Shown here piece by piece: positions 1 to 6,437 of a stretch of DNA of 18,573 nt. Within the stretch, counting starts at the first letter, position 1, and the number at the start of each line of letters is the position of its first letter. Position numbers and translations under genes: made by a program. Under the pieces are notes generated by a model that saw only the letters and a list, made by a program, of their open reading frames with translations, was not told the DNA's origin and did not search any database. Source of the stretch: Flavobacteriales bacterium (lineage in GTDB: Bacteria; Bacteroidota; Bacteroidia; Flavobacteriales_D; Sanyastnellaceae); NCBI GenBank assembly GCA_011524845.1, contig WTJL01000096.1, positions 1 to 18,573 on the forward strand, in the 5' to 3' direction.

Positions 1-515
1 TCCTGCCACAGGAATTCAGCCGTGCGCAAGAACAGGCGTGTGCGCATTTCCCAGCGCACCACGTTGGCCCACTGGTTCACGAGCAACGGCAAGTCGCGGT
101 AGCTCTGAATCCAGTTCTTGTAGGTGTTCCAAATGATGGTCTCCGACGTGGGACGAACGATGAGTTCTTCTTCCAAACGCGCGTCCGGGTCCACCACCAC
201 GCCTTCCCCGTTGGGGTCGTTCTTCAGACGGTAGTGCGTCACGACCGCGCATTCCTTGGCAAAGCCCTCCACGTGGGCGGCCTCCTTGCTCAAGTAGCTC
301 TTGGGGATGAACAGCGGGAAGTACGCGTTGACGTGGCCGGTGTCCTTGAACATGCCGTCGAGCACGTCCTTCATCCGTTCCCAAATGGCAAACCCGTACG
401 GCTTGATGACCATGCATCCCTTCACGTCGCTGTGCTGGGCGAGGTCCGCCTGCACAACGAGTTCGTTGTACCATTTGCTGTAGTCTTCTTCGCGGGAAGT
501 GAGCTTGCTGGCCAT
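1..515 (-). CDS. proS: Proline--tRNA ligase (ProRS), N-terminal part, truncated by the window edge
   Basis: Cytoplasmic class II aminoacyl-tRNA synthetase that charges tRNA-Pro with proline. Reading down from the ATG at 515-513 gives 171 codons that are open to the window edge. The protein begins MASKLTSREEDYSKWYNELV, the usual start of the short, archaeal/eukaryotic-like ProRS found in Bacteroidota, which lacks the bacterial editing insert. Class II motif 1 lies around residues 40-71 (YGFAIWERMKD through YFPLFIP). The substrate-binding stretch IVRPTSETIIW is at about 119-129, and motif 2 (VVRWEMRTRLFLRTAEFLWQ) is at 152-171. The catalytic C-terminal half lies outside the window. A perfect -7 element sits 48 bases upstream of the start, and the divergent neighbour is a lipoprotein gene. 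The identification is secure from the motifs. Confidence 0.97.
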   Translation of the reverse strand, partial: MASKLTSREEDYSKWYNELVVQADLAQHSDVKGCMVIKPYGFAIWERMKDVLDGMFKDTGHVNAYFPLFIPKSYLSKEAAHVEGFAKECAVVTHYRLKNDPNGEGVVVDPDARLEEELIVRPTSETIIWNTYKNWIQSYRDLPLLVNQWANVVRWEMRTRLFLRTAEFLWQ

Positions 516-563
516 TTTTGGTATGGTTTATGCTTGTAGAGGTTGGAGACTCTGAAAGTCACG

Positions 564-571
564 CAAAATTA
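564..571 (-). promoter_or_regulatory. Candidate proS promoter, -7 element TAATTTTG
   Basis: Read on the minus strand this is TAATTTTG, a perfect match to the Bacteroidota -7 consensus TAnnTTTG. It lies 48 bases upstream of the proS ATG, in the 84-bp gap between proS and the divergent lipoprotein. No clear -33 TTG is visible at the usual spacing; the nearest candidate is a TTC. The element match is seen directly; promoter function is inferred. Confidence 0.55.
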
Positions 572-581
572 CGGAATGTAG

Positions 582-589
582 TACCTTGA
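582..589 (+). promoter_or_regulatory. Candidate promoter of the Gly/Tyr-rich lipoprotein gene, TACCTTGA
   Basis: TACCTTGA shares its first six bases with the TACCTTCG octamer found before several other genes in this window, and it ends 10 bases before the ATG at 600. If it works as a -7 element, the mRNA would have almost no 5' leader. The last two bases differ from the consensus and no -33 TTG is visible, so the call is weak. Confidence 0.35.
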
Positions 590-599
590 ACCACGGCAG

Positions 600-1805
600 A
601 TGAACATGCACTCTCCTTCCCTTCGCACCGGGTCCTTCGCGACCTTCATGGCCCTGCTTCTTGTGGTGATTTCCACGGGATGTGGCAGCCTCATGCAACG
701 CACGGCCAACCTCGAAGACGACGAGCTGTACCTCGAGCGTGGAGAGGAATTCATCACGGACGCCGAATACCTCGCTTACGCCTATGAACAAGCGGGATAC
801 GACGCTGCGGCAGGCGAAATGAACGCGCCCGATGCTCGAGGTGGCGACGCCTTCCAGAGCAGCTTTGGCTACGTGCCTCAGAGCTTGCGCGGCCGCTCGA
901 TGTTGCGCGGGTACATGACGCCGTATGGTGCGGCTGGGTTTGGGCCCAACCCCTACGATCCTTGGGGAAGCAGTTTCTACGGAGGATACAGCGCCTACAA
1001 CCCCGGATTTTACGACCCTTACAACCCCTACGGCAGCCCCATGGGAGGAGGTGGGTTTGGCTACAACTCATGGGGGGTGAATCCCTACATGGGCAACAGT
1101 TGGGGGAACGGATGGGGCATGAACCCTTACGCCTACAACCCTTACGGTTACGGATACAACGGGTACAATCCCTACAACCCCTATGGCGTGGGCGGGATGT
1201 ACGGTGGCGTGAACACTTGGGGCAACCCTTGGGGAAGCGACGTCTTTGAAGTCAACAACGTGGTGGTGGCGCCACGCACCCCCATTTGGACCTCGTCGTC
1301 CATCAACTCCAACGGTGGCGGAGGCCGACTCCTCACCAACAAAGTGGAGGAAGAAGGTGGCAAGCCCGCCACTGAATCGGCGGCGCCCATGACCATTTGG
1401 CGCGGTGTGGACGCGGTGAATGGCCGCACCCAAGAACGCGAAAGCCGTCCCGCACGCACCGTGACGTCGCCCACCTTCCCGGAGCCTGCACGGACCACGC
1501 CGTCCAACACCACCCGCTCCTCCTACGGCTCTGGCAGCACCCCGTCGACGGGGCGTTCGACGTGGGGATCGTCTGGCAACTCGGGCACCTCTCGCCCCTC
1601 TTCCACACGAAGCAACACGTCGCGCAGCGGCTCGTCGCGTGGAAGCAGCTGGGGTGGCTCCTCCTCGGGATCCTCGCGCAGTTCAGGTTCAAGCACCCGA
1701 CCCAGCACAGGACGCTCGTCCGGAAGCAGCTCCGGCCGAAGCAGTTCAGGACGCAGCGGCAGCAGCAGCCGCAGCGGTGGACGCGGTGGATTCCCTGCGC
1801 CCTGA
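600..1805 (+). CDS. Low-complexity Gly/Tyr/Asn-rich lipoprotein with Ser/Gly/Arg-rich tail, function unknown
   Basis: A 401-residue protein. Residues 1-27 form a lipoprotein signal (hydrophobic FMALLLVVI, then STGC), with the lipidated cysteine expected at 28. The residues after the cysteine (GSLMQR) do not look like the acidic surface-export signal described in Bacteroidota, so a periplasmic face is more likely. Residues about 29-80 are acidic and of normal composition (DDELYLERGEEF, DAEYLAYAYEQAGY). Residues about 115-215 are short repeats of NPY, YNPYG, GYNGYN and NSWGN type. From about 294 to the end the protein is almost only Ser, Gly, Arg and Thr and is surely disordered. The stop TGA shares its last base with the ATG of the following outer membrane barrel gene, so the two are probably translationally coupled and may work together. 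I do not recognise a family; a structural or adhesive surface role is only a guess. Confidence 0.85.
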   Translation: MNMHSPSLRTGSFATFMALLLVVISTGCGSLMQRTANLEDDELYLERGEEFITDAEYLAYAYEQAGYDAAAGEMNAPDARGGDAFQSSFGYVPQSLRGRSMLRGYMTPYGAAGFGPNPYDPWGSSFYGGYSAYNPGFYDPYNPYGSPMGGGGFGYNSWGVNPYMGNSWGNGWGMNPYAYNPYGYGYNGYNPYNPYGVGGMYGGVNTWGNPWGSDVFEVNNVVVAPRTPIWTSSSINSNGGGGRLLTNKVEEEGGKPATESAAPMTIWRGVDAVNGRTQERESRPARTVTSPTFPEPARTTPSNTTRSSYGSGSTPSTGRSTWGSSGNSGTSRPSSTRSNTSRSGSSRGSSWGGSSSGSSRSSGSSTRPSTGRSSGSSSGRSSSGRSGSSSRSGGRGGFPAP

Positions 1806-3313
1806 TGGCCATGACGCTGCGTGTCCGATGGGGGCTGACGGTGTGCCTTGCTGCAGGCGCTTTCCACCTCCAAGCCCAAAATGAAACCGACGTTCTTCGC
1901 TATGGATGGCTCGATCCCTTGTCGTCCACCCGCGTGACCGCCATGGGTGGTTCGTTTGGCGCCCTTGGGGCCGACCTCAGCTGCATGGGCATCAACCCTG
2001 CCGGCCTTGGGATGTACCGTCGTGGTGACCTCGTCATGAACGCGGGCGTTCACAGCGCCTCGACCACGTCCCTTTGGGGAACACGGCAGGTCGACGCAGC
2101 CCGCGCCGACGTGGTGGCAAGCAACTTTGGGGTGGCCTTGACCTACCCCAGTGTGGACGCCGACTGGCCCTTCTTCACCCTCGCCGTGGCCCACCAAAAC
2201 CGCGCCCCGTTCACCCAGCAAGTGAACATCGATGGGGTGACCACCGAGGCATCAGTCTCGGACCTGTTTGTGTCGCAGGCGCTGGACGATGCCGCGATCT
2301 ACGGCTACGCCAGCACAGACGAAGCCTTGAGCGACGGCCTCATTTACGGCTACGGTGCATCCCTGGCCTGGCGCACAGGCCTGTTGCTCCCCGACAACGC
2401 CAACCTCTACGCCACCGCTGTGGAAGGGGCCGTGAGCGTGGACCGACGCATCGAACGGGAAGGCCGGTTGGCGGAGACCCAAATCGCGTTTGGCACCATG
2501 TTCCAAGACCGCATATCCATTGGCGCCACCCTCGGGCTCCCCAAGGTGTCGTTCGAAGAAACCTCGGTCCACACCGAAGCCTCGGTGGCCTCCGATGCCG
2601 ACTTGCGCGATTGGCGGTACGAGGAATCGTTGAGCATCAGTGGGCGTGGGATGCTGTTGCGGTTTGGGGTGCTCGCTCGGGTGTCCGATGTGTTGCGCGT
2701 CGGGTTGGCCCACCAAACCCGAGGCCGCCTGACCTTGCTCGACACCTACGCCACGGCCATTCGAACGTCGTGGCTGGACGCCACGGAAGAGGCGGCCACC
2801 AGCCCCACGTCCAACTCCGAGTACCTCATGTTGACCCCCGACCGCAGCACCGTGAGTGCCAGCGTCCTCATGGGCAAGCTGGGGGTGCTCAATGCCGACT
2901 ACGTGCGCAGCGACATGCGTCGGGGTGAACTCCGCGACTCTGGCGGGTTCTTGTCCTCAGGCTACGATTTTGAAGCTGAAAATGCTGCCGTCGACAGCGG
3001 GTACCGCGTGGTGCATCAAGCACGGGTGGGCATCGAATTGCGGGTCGGAGACGACAACCAGTTCCGCATTCGAGGCGGTGGCGGCATGGCCACTTCTCCC
3101 TTCGTAGGCGACGCGGTGCAATCGGATGCCAACCGGTACCACGTCAGCGTAGGCGGAGGGTACCGCATCGGCAACGTGCACTTTGGAGTGGCGTGGCGCA
3201 CCGCTTGGCACAGCGAAGACTACTACTTCATGGGGGCGTTCTCCCCTGAACCGGCCGGCCAACTCCAACGCCGGGCAAGTTCCTTGCTTCTCTCGGCAGG
3301 ACTCCGCCTCTGA
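1805..3313 (+). CDS. OMPP1/FadL/TodX-like outer membrane beta-barrel protein
   Basis: A 502-residue outer membrane protein. The ATG at 1805 overlaps the upstream TGA by one base; an in-frame ATG at 1811 is an alternative. The signal peptide runs to about residue 24 (VCLAAGAFHLQA, then QNETD). The mature N-terminus contains YGWLDPLSSTRVTAMGGSFG, then GADLSCMGINPAGLGMYRRG. The pattern of aromatic start, AMGG and NPAG is typical of the Bacteroidota branch of the FadL/OMPP1 family, often annotated as hemin receptor or outer membrane transport protein. The rest alternates like beta strands and ends QLQRRASSLLLSAGLRL, a plausible final strand. FadL relatives pass hydrophobic molecules across the outer membrane, but the substrate here cannot be told. 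A reading frame open further upstream (from 1397) overlaps the lipoprotein gene and is not credible as coding. A strong terminator follows 23 bases after the stop. Confidence 0.85.
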   Translation: MAMTLRVRWGLTVCLAAGAFHLQAQNETDVLRYGWLDPLSSTRVTAMGGSFGALGADLSCMGINPAGLGMYRRGDLVMNAGVHSASTTSLWGTRQVDAARADVVASNFGVALTYPSVDADWPFFTLAVAHQNRAPFTQQVNIDGVTTEASVSDLFVSQALDDAAIYGYASTDEALSDGLIYGYGASLAWRTGLLLPDNANLYATAVEGAVSVDRRIEREGRLAETQIAFGTMFQDRISIGATLGLPKVSFEETSVHTEASVASDADLRDWRYEESLSISGRGMLLRFGVLARVSDVLRVGLAHQTRGRLTLLDTYATAIRTSWLDATEEAATSPTSNSEYLMLTPDRSTVSASVLMGKLGVLNADYVRSDMRRGELRDSGGFLSSGYDFEAENAAVDSGYRVVHQARVGIELRVGDDNQFRIRGGGGMATSPFVGDAVQSDANRYHVSVGGGYRIGNVHFGVAWRTAWHSEDYYFMGAFSPEPAGQLQRRASSLLLSAGLRL

Positions 3314-3336
3314 CCCCCTGCGATCTTTTCCTGCAC

Positions 3337-3368
3337 AAAAAAGCCCACCTGAGAGGATGGGCTTTTTT
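3337..3368. terminator. Bidirectional intrinsic terminator between convergent genes
   Basis: A perfect 11-base inverted repeat, AAAAAAGCCCA / TGGGCTTTTTT, flanks a 10-base loop (CCTGAGAGGA) in which CCT and AGG may pair further. A T-run follows the GC-containing stem on each strand, so it can end transcription from the outer membrane barrel gene (plus) and from the coiled-coil gene ending at 3401 (minus). Confidence 0.88.
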
Positions 3369-3400
3369 GATGGACGCCAGAGGCGTCGCGTGTCGCTCAC

Positions 3401-4198
3401 TTACTTCTTCAACTTGGCGATTTCCTTGTCGAGAAGGGTGTTCATGCGCGTCAACTCCTCGTCAGCGAGCTCCTTGTCCACAAGGATGCGGCCGCTGTGC
3501 TCGTCCACGATGATGCGCTTGCGCTGGGCAATGTCGATTTGACGCTGAGGTGGAATCTTGATGAACGTGCCCGCGCTTGCTTGACGCTCGATGGGCACCA
3601 CTGCGAGGCCGTTCTTGGCGGCGCCACGGATGCGACGGTAGCTGTTGACCAAACGGTCTTCGATGCCCTTGGCCGTCTTGTCGCTGTGCTTCTGAAGAAG
3701 CTCCTCTTCCGCCTGCGTCTCTGCAATGATGGCGTCGAGTTCCTTCTTCTTGGCGTCGAGGTCGGCTTGACGCTGGTTGTAACGCTCGCGCGTTCCGTCG
3801 AGGCCCTCGGCCTTCTGCTCCACCTGCGCTTTGCATTCGCGGATGCGCTTTTCGCAGAGCTCGATTTCGAGGGTTTGGTATTCGATTTCCTTGGACAAGG
3901 ACTCAAACTCGCGGTTGTTCCGAACGTTGTTCTGCTGCTCGGTGTACTTCTCGATCAACGCCTGGCTGTCCTTGATTTGCATCTGGTACGCCGTGATGCG
4001 CTGGTTCACCTGGTCGTTGTCGTCCTCCATGCGCTCGAGACGGGCACGCAAGCCTTCCAACTCGTCTTCCAGGTCTTGCACTTCCAAAGGAAGTTCACCG
4101 CGAACCACGCGAAGGCGGTCGATGCGAGAGTCGATGATCTGGAGGTCGAAGAGGGCGCGCAGCTTGTCTTCTGCAGTGCTGGTTTTTTTCTTGGCCAT
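3401..4198 (-). CDS. Coiled-coil protein of the C4 zinc-ribbon (zf-RING_7 / DUF164) family, zinc cysteines lost
   Basis: A 265-residue protein from the ATG at 4198 (MAKKKTSTAEDKLRALFDLQ); the frame is open further upstream but that part overlaps nif3. Residues 10-180 are a long charged antiparallel coiled coil. Residues about 195-242 match the family's C-terminal zinc-ribbon region (IKIPPQRQIDIAQRKRII, GRILVD). In the canonical ribbon, as I know it, two CxxC pairs bind zinc. Here the corresponding residues are S208 and T211 (ASAGT) and D232 and S235 (DEHSG), so the fold seems kept but metal binding lost. The only cysteines, 115 and 122, lie in the coiled coil. The gene follows nif3 by 22 bases, so the pair is an operon; this pairing with nif3 is known from other bacteria. 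Relatives are proposed nucleic-acid or protein adaptors, and the role here is unknown. Translation ends 32 bases before a strong terminator. Confidence 0.85.
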   Translation of the reverse strand: MAKKKTSTAEDKLRALFDLQIIDSRIDRLRVVRGELPLEVQDLEDELEGLRARLERMEDDNDQVNQRITAYQMQIKDSQALIEKYTEQQNNVRNNREFESLSKEIEYQTLEIELCEKRIRECKAQVEQKAEGLDGTRERYNQRQADLDAKKKELDAIIAETQAEEELLQKHSDKTAKGIEDRLVNSYRRIRGAAKNGLAVVPIERQASAGTFIKIPPQRQIDIAQRKRIIVDEHSGRILVDKELADEELTRMNTLLDKEIAKLKK

Positions 4199-4220
4199 GC
4201 GATTGGGAATCGGTCGGGGT

Positions 4221-5333
4221 TCAGCGGTAGGTAACAGGGTTTGTCTTGGTTGAGGACAAACGGACCGCAAAATTAGGGAATTTCTCGTTGATTTTGTTGG
4301 CAATCAGCGTGCTGGTTTGCCATTCACTCTCATAATGCCCCACATCGAGCAGTTGGAACCGCCCTTCTGCTTGAAAATACTCGTGGTATTTGACGTCTGA
4401 GGTGACGTACACGTCCGCCCCTGCACGTGCCGCGTCGCCCATCAAAAACGCGCCACTCCCGCCGCACAAGGCGATGCGCTGAACCCGATCCTTGACCGGG
4501 GCGGTGTGCTTCAGCGCCTGACCACCCAGGGCCGTTTTGACGTGGTCGGCAAAGGCTTCCCATGCCATGGGCTCGGGCAACTCCCCCACCATGCCTGCCC
4601 CCACATCCACACGCCCGTTTTCCAAAGCCACACGGTCAAACGCCACCTCCTCGTACGGATGGGCAGCCGTCATGGCCTTCTGCACCGAGCCGGTGACCTC
4701 TCCGGGAACCACCATTTCCAGGCGCACTTCAGGCTCGCGGTGCAGCACCCCCACGTCCCCCACAAAGGGATTCGCGCCGGGTTGGGCCCGAAACGTTCCT
4801 GTGCCTTCTGCGGCAAAACTGCACTGGTCGTACTGGCCAATGTGGCCTGCACCTGCCGCTGCCATGGCCTCCCGAACGGCGTCGGCATGCACGGTGGGCA
4901 CAAAGACGGTCCACTTCTCGAGTTTGGCCCCCGAGGGACGCAGAATGCGCAAAGAATCTGGACGACATCCGAGCAATTCGCCCAAGTGGCGGTTCACCCC
5001 GGTCATCACGTTGTCCAAGTTGGTGTGAATGGCGTAGAGGGCAATGCCGCTTTGAATGGCCCGCATCACTGTGCGCTGCACGTCGTCGCTCCCGTTCAGG
5101 CGCTTCAACCCACCAAAAATCACCGGGTGGTGGCTCACAATGAGCTCACACCCCTCGCGCTCGGCCTCCTCCACCACACGTTCCGTGCAATCCAAACTCA
5201 CCAACACCTTGGTGACCTTGGCGTCGTGACGGCCCACAAGCAGGCCCACGTTGTCGTAGGACTCGGCCAAATGACGCGGCGCCCATGCTTCGAGCCAAGC
5301 CGCAATGTCCCGTACCTTCAAGGCGTTCTCCAT
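4221..5333 (-). CDS. Nif3-like dinuclear metal centre protein (YbgI/NIF3 family, long form with inserted domain)
   Basis: A 370-residue protein of the Nif3/YbgI family, whose members form hexameric rings with a two-metal site in each subunit. Visible metal ligands are H68 and H69 (IVSHHPVIFGG), D107 (AIHTNLDNV) with H103 nearby, and H333 and E337 in LDVGHYESEW. The start motif ESYDNVGLLVG is at about 24-34 and the end TNPVTYR is typical. The length of about 370 indicates the form with an inserted PII-like domain (about residues 130-240), as in the Gram-positive and Bacteroidota proteins, unlike the 250-residue YbgI. Biochemical function is uncertain in the family; a hydrolase or GTP cyclohydrolase-like activity has been suggested. 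The ATG at 5333-5331 shares the palindrome CATG with the lpxK start on the other strand. The zinc-ribbon-like gene follows in the same operon. Confidence 0.95.
   Translation of the reverse strand: MENALKVRDIAAWLEAWAPRHLAESYDNVGLLVGRHDAKVTKVLVSLDCTERVVEEAEREGCELIVSHHPVIFGGLKRLNGSDDVQRTVMRAIQSGIALYAIHTNLDNVMTGVNRHLGELLGCRPDSLRILRPSGAKLEKWTVFVPTVHADAVREAMAAAGAGHIGQYDQCSFAAEGTGTFRAQPGANPFVGDVGVLHREPEVRLEMVVPGEVTGSVQKAMTAAHPYEEVAFDRVALENGRVDVGAGMVGELPEPMAWEAFADHVKTALGGQALKHTAPVKDRVQRIALCGGSGAFLMGDAARAGADVYVTSDVKYHEYFQAEGRFQLLDVGHYESEWQTSTLIANKINEKFPNFAVRLSSTKTNPVTYR
4268..4275 (-). promoter_or_regulatory. Possible internal promoter for the coiled-coil gene, TAATTTTG
   Basis: On the minus strand this reads TAATTTTG, a perfect -7 element match identical to the one before proS, 69 bases upstream of the coiled-coil gene's ATG. 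It lies inside the last codons of nif3 (Pro-Asn-Phe-Ala), so it may be a coding coincidence; no -33 TTG is seen. Confidence 0.25.
5313..5320 (+). promoter_or_regulatory. Candidate lpxK promoter inside nif3, TACCTTCA
   Basis: TACCTTCA differs by one base from the TACCTTCG octamer and ends 11 bases before the lpxK ATG at 5332. It lies within the nif3 coding sequence on the opposite strand, as any lpxK promoter must because the two starts overlap. Function is inferred from sequence and spacing only. Confidence 0.4.
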
Positions 5334-6432
5334 GGACCCGAAGGTACACGTTCCACCTCAGTTTCCCGGCGCCACGTCCGACGCCACAACGCCCCACCCA
5401 TCCGATTCTGGATCCCGATGGATTGGGCCGTGGTGGTTGCCTTTGGCGGGGGTTTGGACGGTTGTCTTGCGGCTCCGTCACACCCTGTACGATTGGGGCA
5501 TTCTTCCTTCCCAAAAAGGCGCACTCCCCACCCTCGTCGTGGGCAATGTGGAACTCGGAGGCACGGGCAAGACGCCGCACGTTCTCGATGCCGTGCGCCG
5601 GCTGCAGACGTGGTGCGGCGCCGACGCCGTGGGCATTTTGAGCCGTGGCTATGGGCGAAAGACGTCTGGATTCCTGTGGGTGAGCGAGGCGGAGACGTGG
5701 GACCAAGTGGGCGACGAGCCTTGGCTCATGCACTCCGAACTCCCCGAGGTCCCCGTGGCCGTCTGCGAGGACCGATTGGCAGGGCTGCGACGCATGGCGA
5801 AGGACCGTCCCGGGCTCCGTGTGGTGGTGCTCGACGACGGGCTGCAACACCGAGCCTTGGCACCGGATCGATCAATGGCCTTGGCCGCCCGGCCGTGTCC
5901 GTCGCGCGGTTTGAGGTGGAGCCGCGTTGTGCCCGCCGGGCCGTGGCGCGACCTCCCTTCCCGTGTGTTCAAAGCCTCTGTGGCCGTGGACACCACGGGA
6001 CAGAACCCTGACCTGCCCCTTCAGTCCCGCGCGGTGGCCTCCGCCCCGCGATGTCTGCACGGCAATCCTGTGTCGAACCAACTGGACCAACCCATCCTCC
6101 TGGTCACTGGCATCGCGCGGCCGCATCGCGTGCTGGCTTCCGCCAAAGGTCACCTCGTGCCACTCGCCGCCGTGGCGCATTACCCTGACCACCACCCGTT
6201 CAGCCCCTCTGACCTCAGCGCTTGGGTCGCATGGATGAAGGACCACGGGGTGGACCATGTGCTGACCACTCCAAAGGACGCCGTGCGCATCCTTCCCCAC
6301 GCCCACCTCCTTGACGGCCTGTGTCTTTGGACCCTGTCGGTGCACGTGGAATGGGAGACGGAGCCGGCGTACAACGCGTTCCTAGAATCCTGGGCGCACT
6401 CCTTACCTTCGCAATCCAACCGCATTTCTTGA
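5332..6432 (+). CDS. lpxK: Tetraacyldisaccharide 4'-kinase (LpxK), lipid A biosynthesis
   Basis: The inner membrane kinase that phosphorylates the 4' position of the lipid A disaccharide. With the ATG at 5332 it has 366 residues. A hydrophobic N-terminal segment at about 33-50 (PWWLPLAGVWTVVLRLRH) leads into TLYDWGILPS, the usual LpxK start. Walker A is GNVELGGTGKT at 71-81, followed by GILSRGYGRK at 101-110, VGDEPWLM at 126-133 and the family signature LDDGLQHR at 167-174. The first 28 residues are a Pro/Ser/Thr-rich extension not usual for the family, but no in-frame ATG or GTG lies closer to the conserved part; an ATG at 5305 would be deeper in nif3. The start CATG is shared with nif3. First gene of an lpxK - tlpA-like - lpxH unit; the next start is 5 bases after this stop. 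Confidence 0.95.
   Translation: MDPKVHVPPQFPGATSDATTPHPSDSGSRWIGPWWLPLAGVWTVVLRLRHTLYDWGILPSQKGALPTLVVGNVELGGTGKTPHVLDAVRRLQTWCGADAVGILSRGYGRKTSGFLWVSEAETWDQVGDEPWLMHSELPEVPVAVCEDRLAGLRRMAKDRPGLRVVVLDDGLQHRALAPDRSMALAARPCPSRGLRWSRVVPAGPWRDLPSRVFKASVAVDTTGQNPDLPLQSRAVASAPRCLHGNPVSNQLDQPILLVTGIARPHRVLASAKGHLVPLAAVAHYPDHHPFSPSDLSAWVAWMKDHGVDHVLTTPKDAVRILPHAHLLDGLCLWTLSVHVEWETEPAYNAFLESWAHSLPSQSNRIS
5339..5346 (-). promoter_or_regulatory. Candidate nif3 promoter inside lpxK, TACCTTCG
   Basis: On the minus strand TACCTTCG ends 5 bases before the nif3 ATG (5333). It matches TAnnTTTG except for one base, and the identical octamer stands before three other genes in this window. Because the TSS normally lies 4-8 bases past the -7 box, the nif3 mRNA is predicted to be leaderless. 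No -33 TTG is seen at the usual distance. Confidence 0.5.
6404..6411 (+). promoter_or_regulatory. Candidate internal promoter for the TlpA-like lipoprotein, TACCTTCG
   Basis: An exact TACCTTCG inside the last codons of lpxK, 26 bases before the next ATG at 6438. It could allow transcription of the TlpA-like gene and lpxH separately from lpxK. It may also be chance within Leu-Pro-Ser codons. Confidence 0.4.
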
Positions 6433-6437
6433 CTTCC

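Noticed and set aside
516..599. Possible small RNA or tRNA in the gap between proS and the lipoprotein gene
   Set aside because: No cloverleaf or stable hairpin is visible; the 84 bases are accounted for by two divergent promoter candidates.
1397..1804. Long in-frame upstream extension of the outer membrane barrel ORF
   Set aside because: It overlaps the Ser/Arg-rich tail of the lipoprotein in another frame and would place the clear signal peptide of the barrel in the middle of a protein.
4506..6011. 501-codon plus-strand ORF across nif3 and lpxK
   Set aside because: It runs antisense through nif3 and out of frame through lpxK, both of which carry full family motifs.
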